DNA of 64,000 nt from assembly GCF_039535785.1 (NCBI RefSeq), contig NZ_BAAAXV010000002.1, positions 372,001 to 436,000 of the forward strand, written 5' to 3'. Shown in pieces: positions 33,426-42,433 of this stretch. The stretch's first letter is position 1. Each line of letters starts with the position of its first letter. The notes under the pieces were generated by a model that made no database searches, had not been told where the DNA came from, and was given only the letters and a program-made list of their open reading frames with translations. The translations under genes were made by a program, and so were the position numbers. The stretch is from Nonomuraea helvata. GTDB lineage: Bacteria; Actinomycetota; Actinomycetes; Streptosporangiales; Streptosporangiaceae.

Positions 33426-34745
33426 ATGAAGACGAAATGGACGGCCGCCGCCGCCGCGGCGACGCTCGCGCTCGGGCTCGCCGCGTGCAGCGACCCCTCG
33501 GTCGAGACCTCCTCCTCAACCTCGGCCGCCCCCGCCACCTGGGCCGACCCGTCCGCGAAGCTCGACGGCGTCAAGCTGACGATCTGGGCCGCGCAGAACA
33601 GCAACACCGTGCCCAAGGCGGTCATCGCCGGGTTCCAGAAGGCGACGGGCGCGACGGTCGAGGTCGTGACCATCCCGGACCCGTACGAGCAGGGCATCCA
33701 GACCAAGGTCGCCACCGGCGACAAGCCGGACCTGGCGTTCTGGCAGCCGACGGCGTCCATGCTGACCGCGATCAACGCCAAGGCCAACCTCCAGCCGCTG
33801 AACGACGCGCCGTGGCTGTCGCAGCTGTCGCCGGACCTGAAGGACATCACCGGCATCCTGGACGGCACCCGGTACGCGGCCCTCGTCACGAGCCCCGCGG
33901 TCGAAGGCGTCTACTACAACAAGGAGGTCTTCGCCGCCAACAAGATCACCAGTACGCCGAAGAACTTCGACGAGATGGTGAAGCTGGCGCGCACGCTCAA
34001 GGGCAAGGGCGTCACCCCGTTCTTCGAGATGGCCGGCGACAAGTGGGCGACCCAGTGGTGGGTGCAGGTCCAGCTCGCGGACGCGGCCAAGGACGGCCTG
34101 TGGGAGCGGGTCAACACCGGCAAGGAGAAGTTCACCGACCCGACCGTGGTCGGGGCGATCAAGACGTACAAGTCGCTGATCGACGAGGGGCTGTTCAACT
34201 CCGACATCAGGACGGCGAAGTTCGAGGACCAGGGCGCGGCGCTGCTGGGCGGCAAGGCCGCCATGGTCGTGCAGGTGAACTCGTTCTTCGGGCAGCTGCA
34301 GGCCTCGGCCGACACCGCGACGCTGAACAAGAAGATCGGCTTCTTCCCGATCTCGCCGTCGGGGAACGTCGGCACGTTCATCCCCGACCAGTCCAACGCG
34401 CTGGTGGCGTTCAAGACCGGTGACGCCAAGCGGGAGGCCGCGGCGCGGCAGCTCCTGGCGTACTGGATGGGACCCGGCTACAAGGACTTCGTCGCCGACC
34501 GCAACACCGTCTCCCTGGAGCCGTCCGTGCCCAGCCCGGCGGGCGTGCCGCAGGCGCTGCTCGACGTGCACGCCTCGCTGCCCACCGCCGTCGGGTCCAT
34601 GCAGGCGCTCGCGGTGGCCAACCCCGACCTGTACCTGAACCTGGCCGACATGATCAACGGGACTCTGACGCCCGAGAAGGTCGCCTCGGCCACGCAGGAC
34701 CAGTTCGCCCAGCTCGCCAAGGCGGCCGGGGCGAGCGGTTTCTGA
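33426..34745 (+). CDS. Sugar ABC transporter substrate-binding lipoprotein
   Basis: The protein has 439 residues. The lipobox is LGLAAC after a short Lys-containing signal peptide. The mature protein is a family 1 solute-binding protein: LTIWAAQNSNTVPKAVIAGF, EGVYYNKEVFAANKI, FFEMAGDKWATQWW and GKAAMVVQVNSFFGQL. The start is ATG 33426, with AAAGAG upstream; an ATG at 33411 overlaps the alpha-galactosidase stop. It delivers the sugar to the permeases at 34757 and 35668, probably an alpha-galactoside given the operon. No ATPase gene is present, so a shared MsiK-type ATPase elsewhere is likely. Confidence 0.92.
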   Translation: MKTKWTAAAAAATLALGLAACSDPSVETSSSTSAAPATWADPSAKLDGVKLTIWAAQNSNTVPKAVIAGFQKATGATVEVVTIPDPYEQGIQTKVATGDKPDLAFWQPTASMLTAINAKANLQPLNDAPWLSQLSPDLKDITGILDGTRYAALVTSPAVEGVYYNKEVFAANKITSTPKNFDEMVKLARTLKGKGVTPFFEMAGDKWATQWWVQVQLADAAKDGLWERVNTGKEKFTDPTVVGAIKTYKSLIDEGLFNSDIRTAKFEDQGAALLGGKAAMVVQVNSFFGQLQASADTATLNKKIGFFPISPSGNVGTFIPDQSNALVAFKTGDAKREAAARQLLAYWMGPGYKDFVADRNTVSLEPSVPSPAGVPQALLDVHASLPTAVGSMQALAVANPDLYLNLADMINGTLTPEKVASATQDQFAQLAKAAGASGF

Positions 34746-34756
34746 GGAGTCCCCAC

Positions 34757-35671
34757 GTGCTGACCACCACCCCCGCGCGGCAGACCGCGCCCCGGCGCAC
34801 CACGACCCGCGGACGTCCGATCGTCCGCCGACGCACGCACCCCATGTGGTTCATGGCCCCGGCGTTCGCCATCCTGCTGGTGTTCTTCTTCCTGCCGACG
34901 GTGTTCAACTTCGTCTACGCCTTCACCGACTGGTCGGGCTTCAAGAGCTCGATCCGTCCGGTGGGGCTGGAGAACTTCACCGACCTCGCCTCCAACGGCA
35001 CGCTGTTCCGGTCGCTGCGGGTCACGGTGGTGTACGCGGTGCTGGTGGCGGTCTTCCAGAACGCGTTCGGCTTCGGCCTGGCCGTGCTGCTGGAGCGCGA
35101 CACCCTGGTCAACCGGGTGGCCAGGGTGTTCTTCCTCATCCCCGTGCTGATGTCCGCGCTGGCCGTCGGCTACATCTTCCAGGCACTGCTCAAGCCCACC
35201 GGCGGCCTGAACCGGCTCCTCGGGATCGACTACACCTGGCTCGGCGACACCACCTGGACGATCGTGGTGGTCGCGCTGATCCACGCGTGGAAGTGGATGG
35301 GGCTGTCGATGCTCATCTACCTGGCCGGACTGAAAACCGTCCCGGAGGACATCGTGGAGGCCGCCCACATCGACGGGGCGTCGCGGTGGCGTACGTTCTG
35401 GACGGTCCGCTTCCCGCTGCTGGCTCCCGCGATCACGTTCAACGTCGCCACGGCGCTGCTGGGCTCGATGAACGGGTTCGACGTCGCCCAGGCCACCACC
35501 GGCGGCGGCCCCGCCCGTACGACGGAGATCCTCAACATCTTCATCTACCGCACCTTCGGGCAGGGGCTGTTCGCGCAGGCCACGACGATGAGCCTGGTGC
35601 TCTTCCTGCTGGTGGCACTCATGGCCTTCCCCGTCATCTACGTCCTGCGCAAGCGGGAGGAGGTCCTGTGA
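34757..35671 (+). CDS. Carbohydrate ABC transporter permease (MalF-like)
   Basis: The protein has 304 residues with six predicted membrane helices, starting with FMAPAFAILLVFFFLPTVFNF. The EAA loop that contacts the ATPase is EDIVEAAHIDGASRWRTFW. GAGGAG precedes the GTG start. Its stop overlaps the next permease in GTGA. It forms a heterodimeric channel with the gene at 35668. Confidence 0.92.
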   Translation: MLTTTPARQTAPRRTTTRGRPIVRRRTHPMWFMAPAFAILLVFFFLPTVFNFVYAFTDWSGFKSSIRPVGLENFTDLASNGTLFRSLRVTVVYAVLVAVFQNAFGFGLAVLLERDTLVNRVARVFFLIPVLMSALAVGYIFQALLKPTGGLNRLLGIDYTWLGDTTWTIVVVALIHAWKWMGLSMLIYLAGLKTVPEDIVEAAHIDGASRWRTFWTVRFPLLAPAITFNVATALLGSMNGFDVAQATTGGGPARTTEILNIFIYRTFGQGLFAQATTMSLVLFLLVALMAFPVIYVLRKREEVL

Positions 35672-36495
35672 GCAACCTGATTCTCTGGCGGAGACTGCAG
35701 CCGGTCGTCGCGCTCGTCCTCGTGGCGGCGTCCATCGGCGTCCCGCTCTGGCTGGTGCTGGTGACGGCCGGCAAGTCGCAGGGCGAGGCGCTCCAGCCGG
35801 ACCTGTCGCTGCCGTCCCAGTGGCACCTCCTGGAGAACCTGGGCCAGGTGTGGGTCGACGGCAAGGTGCTGCAGGCGACGCTGGGCAGCCTGCTCGTCGT
35901 GGTGCCGTCGGTGGTGGGGGTGCTGCTGTTCGGGTCGATGGCGGCCTGGATCCTGGCCCGGCGCGCCACGCGGATCAACGCCGTGCTGTACGCGCTGGCG
36001 ATCAGCGGGATCGTGCTCCCGCCCGCCGTCGTCACCGTCGTCCTGCTGCTGCGCCAGCTCGGCCTGGCCGGGACCGCGGTCGGGATGATCGGCGTCTACA
36101 TGGGCATCTACCTGTCCACGGTGATCTTCTTCGTCACCGGCTTCGTGCGTACCATCCCCGACTCGCTCGAAGAGGCGGCGCAGCTCGACGGCGCGAGCCC
36201 GTTCAGGGTCTTCTGGCTGGTCGTGCTCCCGCTGCTGCGCCCGGTGCTGGCCACGGCCACCATCCTGGTCTGCCTGTACGTCTGGAACGACGTCTTCTAC
36301 GCCTTCTTCGTCATCGGCGGGCGGCTGGACACGCTGCCGCTCAACCTCTTCCGCGTGGCCAGTGCCGGGCTCTACCTCAACAACTGGCACCTGATCTTCG
36401 CGTACGTGATCCTGATGAGCCTGCCGCTGGTCGTGGTCTTCGCCGTCGCCCAACGGAAGATCATCTCGGGCATCACCAGCGGCGCCGTCAAGTAA
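35668..36495 (+). CDS. Carbohydrate ABC transporter permease (MalG-like)
   Basis: The protein has 275 residues from the GTG at 35668, overlapping the preceding stop. Six helices are predicted. The EAA loop reads DSLEEAAQLDGASPFRVFW, and the C-terminus is QRKIISGITSGAVK as in MalG-type subunits. It is the last gene of the GH-A / GH36 / transporter operon. Its last 8 bp overlap the end of the convergent nucleotidyltransferase gene. Confidence 0.92.
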   Translation: MSNLILWRRLQPVVALVLVAASIGVPLWLVLVTAGKSQGEALQPDLSLPSQWHLLENLGQVWVDGKVLQATLGSLLVVVPSVVGVLLFGSMAAWILARRATRINAVLYALAISGIVLPPAVVTVVLLLRQLGLAGTAVGMIGVYMGIYLSTVIFFVTGFVRTIPDSLEEAAQLDGASPFRVFWLVVLPLLRPVLATATILVCLYVWNDVFYAFFVIGGRLDTLPLNLFRVASAGLYLNNWHLIFAYVILMSLPLVVVFAVAQRKIISGITSGAVK

Positions 36496-37249
36496 TGGCG
36501 TCCACGTTCGCCCTCCGCGGTCGCATCAGGTCGAGGTCCTCGCCCCATGCGTCCAGGACCGCACCGTGCCCGGCGGTCCGGGCCGCCGCCTCGACCTGGG
36601 CGAAGAGGCTCTGCTGCAAGGACACCTCACCCGTTCGCGAGATGCGGTCCAGTGCGTCCAGCAGCATGCCGGTGTCCCAGCCGGGCAGCGGGTACCGGGC
36701 CAGCTCCCATTCCAGGTACTTGTTGTAGGGGCGGGGGCGGCGGTCGAGGGCGAAGAGCAGCTCCAGCAGGAACCGGAGGCTGTCGGCGGCGTCGAGGCGG
36801 GCGGCGAGCACGTGCCCGTCGCGGTCGTTCTTGACGGAGCGGTAGAGGGAGTTGGCATAGGCGTCGAGCCATTCATCGGCATCCCGGAACGCCTCATCGG
36901 CGTCGAGCCGTGCCTTGGCGGCCAGGATCCGGGCGATGTCTCCGTCGAGCCGGTCGAGCACCACCCTGGCGCGGGCGAGGGCGTAGCGCTCGAAGCCGGG
37001 CATCCCGGCCGCGCGGAACTCGGCGAGGCGGATGATGACGAGGTCGAGCTCGGGAGTGCGGTGGCCGGTGAACCGGGTGAGATCCGTTGCCGCGCTGTCG
37101 GCGAGGACGACGTACAGGTCGTGGTCGGAGTGCTCGGTGATCATGTCGTCGTGGGCGTGGGAGCCCTTGAGGACGAGGCCGACGACGGCGGGGTCGGCGG
37201 TGGCGAGTTCGACGAACGCGTCGTAGGTGAGGGGCTGCTGAGCGGGCAT
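36488..37249 (-). CDS. Nucleotidyltransferase-domain protein
   Basis: The protein has 253 residues from the ATG at 37249, preceded by GGAG; frames extending to 37606 are unlikely. The N-terminal Pol-beta-type motif is VGLVLKGSHAHDDMITEHSD followed by HDLYVVL, that is GSxAx...SDxDL, with the catalytic Asp pair. The rest is helical, with LDRRPRPYNKYLEWEL, as in aminoglycoside-nucleotidyltransferase-like enzymes that carry a C-terminal substrate-binding bundle. The substrate is unknown; a drug or small molecule is possible. Its stop overlaps the permease end by 8 bp. Confidence 0.8.
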   Translation of the reverse strand: MPAQQPLTYDAFVELATADPAVVGLVLKGSHAHDDMITEHSDHDLYVVLADSAATDLTRFTGHRTPELDLVIIRLAEFRAAGMPGFERYALARARVVLDRLDGDIARILAAKARLDADEAFRDADEWLDAYANSLYRSVKNDRDGHVLAARLDAADSLRFLLELLFALDRRPRPYNKYLEWELARYPLPGWDTGMLLDALDRISRTGEVSLQQSLFAQVEAAARTAGHGAVLDAWGEDLDLMRPRRANVDAIT

Positions 37250-37351
37250 CGTGTGATCTCCGGTGGGATGGTGACGGTTACGCCTGTCGGGTGACCCACT
37301 GATCATGATCATAAGTCTCGCTCGTCCGGTAAGTCCTGCCATCATCGGATC

Positions 37352-37696
37352 ATGGGCACCTGGGTCTATCTGCGCGGCTGGCTGGAGTTCCACGGACAGC
37401 GGCCGGCGGCCGAACGCATCATCGGCCAGGGCGAGGCCCAGGGCTGGGCCTTCCCCGACGGAGGCTGGCTGGACGCCGCCTGCTACGCCCGCGCCGTCCG
37501 CGCGCACGAAGTCGGCGAGGTGCTCGACCAGGTACGCCGGATCGCCGCGCTCCCCGCGACCGATGATGACGACGACCGGGTCTGCGGCCTGTTCTTCGCC
37601 TTCCACGAGGTGGACGGGCAGAGCGAATGGCGGGTCCGCGACGGCGAGGTCGTCGTCAACCCGGCCCCGACGCGCTACGACTACCTGTGGAGATAG
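37352..37696 (+). CDS. Hypothetical protein
   Basis: A 114-residue acidic protein starting MGTWVYLRGWLEFHGQRPAA and ending APTRYDYLWR. It has no signal peptide or membrane segment. An aspartate run (TDDDDDR) sits before VCGLFFAFHEVDGQSEWRV. I do not recognise the family. It stands between the nucleotidyltransferase (divergent) and the monooxygenase (convergent). Confidence 0.6.
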   Translation: MGTWVYLRGWLEFHGQRPAAERIIGQGEAQGWAFPDGGWLDAACYARAVRAHEVGEVLDQVRRIAALPATDDDDDRVCGLFFAFHEVDGQSEWRVRDGEVVVNPAPTRYDYLWR

Positions 37697-37726
37697 CCGC
37701 CGCCCGCGCTCGTGAGGCGAAACGTC

Positions 37727-38905
37727 TCATCTGGCCTTCGAGCCGCGCCGGAAGACGCCCGGCGACGGGAGTCGTTCGATCGCATGCCCGACCTGGTAGT
37801 ACAGCCGCGGCGGGATGTGCGGGAGCAGCCGCGAATGCCGCTTGCCCAGCAGCGTGAACATCTCCAGCGGCGAGAGGTCCATGTAGCGCGGCAGGTTCTC
37901 GTACCACTGGGCGCTGTAGTGGGCCGCTCGTTGGATGCGTCTGATCTCGGCTCTGCGTCGCCGGTCGTAGCGGGCCAGGGCGGCCTCCAGCCGGTCGTCC
38001 TGATACAGGGAGTGGGCCAGGAAGGCGGCGTCTCCGAGGGCGAGGGCGGTGCCTGCGCCGATGGAGTAGTGGGTGGTGTGTGCGGCGTCGCCGACGAGGG
38101 CGAGGTTGCCGCGGTGCCAGGTGCGGTTGGTCAGGGTGCGGAAGTTCAGCCAGTGTGCGCTGCCGTCGTTGAGTGCCCGGCCGAGGAGGGGGTGGCCGTC
38201 GAGGATGTCGGCGAAGAGTTTTTCCAGCAGGGCCAGGCTGTCGGCTTCGTGGGTCTGGTGGAGGCCGAGTCCTTTCCAGGTTTCGGGGGAGCATTCGATG
38301 ACGCCGGTGCTGTGGTCGTGGCTGTAGGGGTAGCCGTAGCACCAGATCCAGCCGTGGTCGGTTTCGACGAAGGCGAACAGGAAGGAGTCGAAGGCTTTGG
38401 TGGTGCCGAGCCACATGTATTTGTTGCGGCCGAGGGTGGTCTGGGTGCCGAAGTGGGTGGCGTGGCGTTCGCGCAGGGTGCTGTTGATGCCGTCGCCGGC
38501 CACGATGAGGTCGGCGCCGGCCAGTTCGTCCTCGTGGGTGATCTCGTGCTCGTACTCGATGCGCACGCCGAGGGAACGGGCCCGCTCGGCCAGGATGGCC
38601 AGCAACTGGTGCCGGCCGATGCCGTAACCGACGTCCGAGTCGTTCGCCGTCACCGTGGCCCGTTCGTGGATGTAGGCGACCCAGCTGTCCCAGCGGATGG
38701 AGTTCTCCCTGACGATCTGGGCGGATTCGGGATCGGCGAAGTACAGGTTGCTCAGGAGTTCGTCCCAGTACGTCACACCCCAGCCGTACGTCGATCCGGC
38801 CGGATTGCGCTCGTAGACGGTGATGTCATGGGCCGGATCGGTCCGTTTCATCAGGATCGAGAAGTACAGGCCGGCGGGCCCGGCCCCAACGCACGCGATC
38901 TTCAC
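37727..38905 (-). CDS. FAD-dependent aromatic monooxygenase
   Basis: The protein has 392 residues. The Rossmann motif at the start is VGAGPAGLY. The second FAD motif is LVAGDGINSTLR and the GD motif LVGDAAHTTHYSIGAGTALALGDAA. This is the para-hydroxybenzoate-hydroxylase fold, closest in pattern to salicylyl-CoA 5-hydroxylase or VioD-like enzymes. It would hydroxylate an aromatic substrate with NAD(P)H and O2. The middle third (38040-38520) is visibly richer in G/T on the plus strand than the flanks, possibly a codon-use mosaic. It is monocistronic; the substrate is not known. Confidence 0.85.
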   Translation of the reverse strand: MKIACVGAGPAGLYFSILMKRTDPAHDITVYERNPAGSTYGWGVTYWDELLSNLYFADPESAQIVRENSIRWDSWVAYIHERATVTANDSDVGYGIGRHQLLAILAERARSLGVRIEYEHEITHEDELAGADLIVAGDGINSTLRERHATHFGTQTTLGRNKYMWLGTTKAFDSFLFAFVETDHGWIWCYGYPYSHDHSTGVIECSPETWKGLGLHQTHEADSLALLEKLFADILDGHPLLGRALNDGSAHWLNFRTLTNRTWHRGNLALVGDAAHTTHYSIGAGTALALGDAAFLAHSLYQDDRLEAALARYDRRRRAEIRRIQRAAHYSAQWYENLPRYMDLSPLEMFTLLGKRHSRLLPHIPPRLYYQVGHAIERLPSPGVFRRGSKAR

Positions 38906-39052
38906 AAGAACCCCCGGTGTGACTTACTGCTACCTATTTATCACATAGAGTAGCGATCTCGACTCTGCGACCCTTCAGTGGGGGCGATGGCCTGGAGCGC
39001 AGGGACCCGCGACAGGATGAGGGCGCACGTCGTCATCCTGCGAAGGGGAGTC

Positions 39053-39673
39053 ATGTTCCGCTGGGAGATCGTCCGGGCCGTCACCGAGCAGCGGGTGTTC
39101 GGGATCGTCAGGACCTCAGGGCCCGATGAGGCGGTGGCCGCCGCCGAGGCCGTGCTGGACGCCGGGCTGAGGGCCGTCGAGGTGGCGCTCACGACGCCGC
39201 GCGCCCTCGCCGCCGTGGCGGCGGTCACCGAGCGGCGGCCCGAGGCGCTGGTCGGCGCGGGCACCGTGCTGGACGGCGCGGCGGCCCGCGCCGCCGTGGA
39301 GGCCGGTGCGCGCTTCCTGGTCTCGCCCAACCTGCACCGCGAGGTCATCCGCACCGGCCATCGGTACGGCGTCCCGGTCTTCCCTGGTGTCTCGACGCCG
39401 ACCGAGATCGTGCAGGCCCTGGAGGAGGGGGCGGACGCGGTGAAGATCTTCCCGGCGTCCGCGGTGTCGCCGTCCTGGCTGCGGGACGTGCGGGCGGCGC
39501 TGCCGCAGGTGCCCGCGATCCCCACCGGGGGCGTGACTCTCGACAACGCACCTGAGTGGATCGCGGCGGGCGCCGTGGCCTGCGGCATGGGGTCGGCGCT
39601 GACCTCGGGTGGGACGCGTGCCGCGGGCGAACGGATCACCGCCCTGCTGACCAGACTCGCGCAGGCCCGCTGA
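39053..39673 (+). CDS. eda: 2-keto-3-deoxy-6-phosphogluconate (KDPG) aldolase
   Basis: The protein has 206 residues from the ATG at 39053, with AAGGGGAG directly upstream; a longer frame from 38978 has no such signal. The class I aldolase features are RAVEVALTTP, VGAGTVLDG, FLVSPNLH, VPVFPGVSTPTEI and the Schiff-base lysine in AVKIFPAS. It cleaves KDPG (or a 2-keto-4-hydroxyglutarate-like substrate) to pyruvate and glyceraldehyde 3-phosphate. The next gene is only the tail of a sugar permease, so the aldolase probably belonged to a sugar-acid catabolic operon that has been deleted. Confidence 0.88.
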   Translation: MFRWEIVRAVTEQRVFGIVRTSGPDEAVAAAEAVLDAGLRAVEVALTTPRALAAVAAVTERRPEALVGAGTVLDGAAARAAVEAGARFLVSPNLHREVIRTGHRYGVPVFPGVSTPTEIVQALEEGADAVKIFPASAVSPSWLRDVRAALPQVPAIPTGGVTLDNAPEWIAAGAVACGMGSALTSGGTRAAGERITALLTRLAQAR

Positions 39674-39698
39674 CCGCACCGCTCCCCCGCTCCTGGCG

Positions 39699-39869
39699 AT
39701 GGCCGCCGGCTACGTCAACCAGCAGGGTCTTCCGCTCAACAACCTCATCGCGGCCGGAGCGGTGATCTGTCTGCTGCCCGTGCTGCTCTTGTTCCCGTTC
39801 ATGCAGCGGCGCTTCGTCAGCGGGTTCACCACCGCGGGACTGAAGGAGCAAGAGGCCGTTCGTCGCTGA
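39699..39869 (+). pseudogene. C-terminal remnant of a carbohydrate ABC permease
   Basis: The 56 codons read MAAGYVNQQGLPLNNLIAAG, then a hydrophobic helix (AVICLLPVLLLFPFM), then QRRFVSGFTTAGLKE, the last helix and tail of MalG-type permeases. Nothing resembling the first ~220 residues is present; upstream is the aldolase. It is a deletion remnant. Confidence 0.75.
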
Positions 39870-39904
39870 TTTCTGACCGCTCGCCGTAAGGAGCTCCAGT
39901 ACTG

Positions 39905-39915
39905 CATACGGTATG
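39905..39915. promoter_or_regulatory. Small palindrome before the OFA transporter gene
   Basis: CATACGGTATG is an 11-bp perfect palindrome 15 bp before the GTG start. ATAC-N-GTAT cores are common in GntR-type operators. No regulator gene is adjacent. Confidence 0.4.
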
Positions 39916-39930
39916 TGGTACGCGTGACAG

Positions 39931-41292
39931 GTGGCGACAAGATTCCTCGACCGTTCCCGCATCGTGGCGGACCCGGGCTGGAGCCGGTGGCTGGTGCCGC
40001 CCGCGGCGCTCTCCGTCCACCTGGCGATCGGGCAGGCGTACGCGTGGAGCGTGTTCAAGCCCCCGCTGGAGTCGGTGCTCCAGCTGTCGGGCACGCAGAG
40101 CGCCCTGCCGTTTCAACTGGGCATCGTCATGCTCGGCCTGTCAGCGGCCTTCGGCGGCACGCTGGTGGAGCGCAACGGGCCGCGGTGGGCGATGTTCGTC
40201 TCGATGTCCTGCTTCTCCTCCGGGTTCCTGCTGTCCGCGCTGGGCGTGGCCACCCGGCAGTACTGGCTGGTGGTGCTCGGGTACGGGTTCGTGGGCGGGA
40301 TCGGGCTCGGCATCGGCTACATCTCCCCCGTCTCCACGCTGATCAAGTGGTTCCCCGACCGGCCTGGCATGGCCACCGGCATCGCGATCATGGGGTTCGG
40401 CGGCGGGGCTCTCATCGCCTCGCCGTGGTCGGCGCAGATGCTGGAGTCGTTCGGCACGAGCACGGGCGGGATCGCCACCACGTTCCTGGTGCACGGCGTG
40501 GTCTACGCGGTCTTCATGTCGATGGGCGTGCTGCTGGTACGCGTCCCGCCGGAGGGCTGGTCGCCGCGCGGGTGGACGCCGCCCGCGGTCGCGGCCCGGC
40601 CGCTGATCACCGACGCGGACGTCTCGGCCCGCAACGCGATCCGCACCCCGCAGTTCTACTGCCTGTGGATCGTGCTGTGCTGCAACGTCACCGCGGGCAT
40701 CGGGATCCTGGAGAAGGCCGCGCCCATGATCAAGGACTTCTTCGCCGGCACGGCCACGCCGGTCGCCGTGGGGGCGGCCGCAGGATTCGTGGCGCTGCTG
40801 TCGCTGGCGAACATGACCGGCCGCTTCGTCTGGTCGTCCACCTCGGACGTGATCGGGCGCAAGAACATGTACCGCGTCTACCTGGGCGTGGGCGCGCTGC
40901 TCTACCTGGTGATCGCGCTGGCGGGCAACTCCTCGAAGCCGCTGTTCATCCTGTGCGCGCTGGGCATCCTGTCCTTCTACGGCGGCGGCTTCGCGACGGT
41001 CCCGGCGTACCTGAAGGACCTGTTCGGCACCTTCCAGGTCGGCGCGATCCACGGCCGCCTGCTCACCGCGTGGTCCACCGCCGGCGTGCTCGGCCCGCTC
41101 ATCGTGAACGCCGTCGCCGACGCGCAGAAGGCGGCGGGCAGGTCCGGCCCCGCGCTCTACACCACCTCCCTCTACATCATGATCGGGCTGCTGGCGGTGG
41201 GGCTGGTCGCCAACGAGCTGATCCGGCCGGTGAGCGAGAAGTACCACGAGAAGCCCGCCGAGCGGCTGGCGGTGGAAGGGCAGGCGCGATGA
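39931..41292 (+). CDS. OFA-family MFS transporter (oxalate/formate antiporter-like)
   Basis: The protein has 453 residues and about 12 membrane helices. OFA features are IGQAYAWSVFKPPLE in helix 1, FGGTLVERNGPRWAMF, GIGLGIGYISPVSTLIKWFPDRPGMATGIAIMGFG and NMTGRFVWSSTSDVIGRKNMY. It probably carries a carboxylate such as oxalate, formate or another monocarboxylate. The GTG at 39931 is the first good start after the palindrome. The stop overlaps the ATG of a 36-residue membrane protein (ATGA). Confidence 0.88.
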   Translation: MATRFLDRSRIVADPGWSRWLVPPAALSVHLAIGQAYAWSVFKPPLESVLQLSGTQSALPFQLGIVMLGLSAAFGGTLVERNGPRWAMFVSMSCFSSGFLLSALGVATRQYWLVVLGYGFVGGIGLGIGYISPVSTLIKWFPDRPGMATGIAIMGFGGGALIASPWSAQMLESFGTSTGGIATTFLVHGVVYAVFMSMGVLLVRVPPEGWSPRGWTPPAVAARPLITDADVSARNAIRTPQFYCLWIVLCCNVTAGIGILEKAAPMIKDFFAGTATPVAVGAAAGFVALLSLANMTGRFVWSSTSDVIGRKNMYRVYLGVGALLYLVIALAGNSSKPLFILCALGILSFYGGGFATVPAYLKDLFGTFQVGAIHGRLLTAWSTAGVLGPLIVNAVADAQKAAGRSGPALYTTSLYIMIGLLAVGLVANELIRPVSEKYHEKPAERLAVEGQAR

Positions 41293-41399
41293 CCTCGAGG
41301 CGGACCGCTCTGATGGTGCTGGCGTGGGCCTGGGTCGGTCTGCCCTTCGCCTTCGGCGTGTACGAGCTGGTGCTGAAGCTCACCCAGCTGCTGGGTTAG
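41289..41399 (+). CDS. Small membrane partner of the OFA transporter
   Basis: The 36-residue protein MTSRRTALMVLAWAWVGLPF... has one hydrophobic helix and overlaps the transporter stop codon in ATGA, so the two are translationally coupled. Short one-helix proteins directly after OFA-type transporters are known and annotated as MFS small subunits. It probably stabilises or modulates the transporter. Confidence 0.75.
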   Translation: MTSRRTALMVLAWAWVGLPFAFGVYELVLKLTQLLG

Positions 41400-41424
41400 C
41401 GCTCCAAGGGCTCCGGCGTCTTGA

Positions 41425-42360
41425 TCAGGCGGCGGATGTGTCGTTGAAGTAGTGGCCTTTGTCGAGGTCGTCGATGAGCCCGGGATGCGCCGGCCGCCAT
41501 CCCAGCGACTCCCGGGTCAGCGTGCTCGAGGCCGGGCTGTCGCTCGCGAGGAAGCCGCCCAGCCAGCCGAAGTGCTCGCCCGCGGACTCGCGCGGGATCG
41601 AGACCACCGGCAGGTTGAGGTGGCGGCCGATCACCTCGGCGATGTCACGGATCGGCACGCCCTCGTCCGCGGTCCCGTGCAGCACCGACCCCGCCGGGGC
41701 CTGCTCCAGCGCCAGGCGGAACAGGTGTGCGGCATCGAGCTGGTGCACGGCGGGCCAGCGGCTGGACCCGTCCCCGATGTAACCGGAGACACCCTTGTCG
41801 CGGGCGATGCCGACCAGGGCCGCCATGAAGCCGTTGTCTCCTTCGCCGTGCACCGTCGGGGCGAGTCGCACGACGGACGAGCGGACGTCGCGGGAGGCGA
41901 GGGCGAGCGTCAGCTGCGCGGTGGCCAGCCGACCCTGCGGGCCGCCGCTCGGCCCAGCCGACGGGTCGTGGTCGCGCCCGTCCCGTTCGGTGGCCACCCG
42001 CCCCGTCGCGAGCCCGAGTATGCCGGAGGCGATGACGAGCGGCCGGCCAGAGCCCGCGAGGGCCTCGCCGAAGGTCTCGACAGCGAGACGATCGGCGTCG
42101 GCGGCGCCCTGGTAGTTCCCGGAGAAGGCGATGTCGTGCTTGAACGCGAGGTGGATCACTCCGTCCGACTCGGCAGCCGCACGCCGCAGGCCGTCGAGGT
42201 CGTCGAGGGTGCCGCGACGCACCTGCGCCCCGGCAGCGGCGAGGGCGGCGGCCGAGGCGTCCGAGCGGGCCAGGCCGGTGACCTGGTGGCCCGCGCCGAT
42301 CAGTTCGGGTACGACGGCGGAGCCGATCCACCCGGACGCGCCGGTGACGAATACACGCAT
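41425..42360 (-). CDS. NAD-dependent epimerase/dehydratase (extended SDR)
   Basis: The protein has 311 residues from the ATG at 42360. The N-terminal GASGWIGSAVVPELIGAGHQV is the extended-SDR nucleotide-binding motif, with VIHLAFKHD and a C-terminal domain typical of NAD(P)H-binding epimerases. The canonical YxxxK is not obvious: the expected region reads GPSGGPQGRLATAQL. It is divergent from a TetR gene across two direct-repeat operators and is probably repressed by it. Confidence 0.85.
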   Translation of the reverse strand: MRVFVTGASGWIGSAVVPELIGAGHQVTGLARSDASAAALAAAGAQVRRGTLDDLDGLRRAAAESDGVIHLAFKHDIAFSGNYQGAADADRLAVETFGEALAGSGRPLVIASGILGLATGRVATERDGRDHDPSAGPSGGPQGRLATAQLTLALASRDVRSSVVRLAPTVHGEGDNGFMAALVGIARDKGVSGYIGDGSSRWPAVHQLDAAHLFRLALEQAPAGSVLHGTADEGVPIRDIAEVIGRHLNLPVVSIPRESAGEHFGWLGGFLASDSPASSTLTRESLGWRPAHPGLIDDLDKGHYFNDTSAA

Positions 42361-42384
42361 GAGAGGTACTCCAAGCGGTCGATC

Positions 42385-42433
42385 GATGTCAGTGACTGTC
42401 ATCAAAGTAGCACCGATGTCAGTCACTGTCATC
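42385..42433. promoter_or_regulatory. Tandem TetR operators between epimerase and TetR genes
   Basis: Two near-palindromic 19-mers (42385-42403 and 42415-42433) differ at one base and share GATGTCAGT-N-ACTGTCATC. Centres are 30 bp apart, and the direct repeat extends to 26 bp each. Both divergent genes would be covered. Confidence 0.75.
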
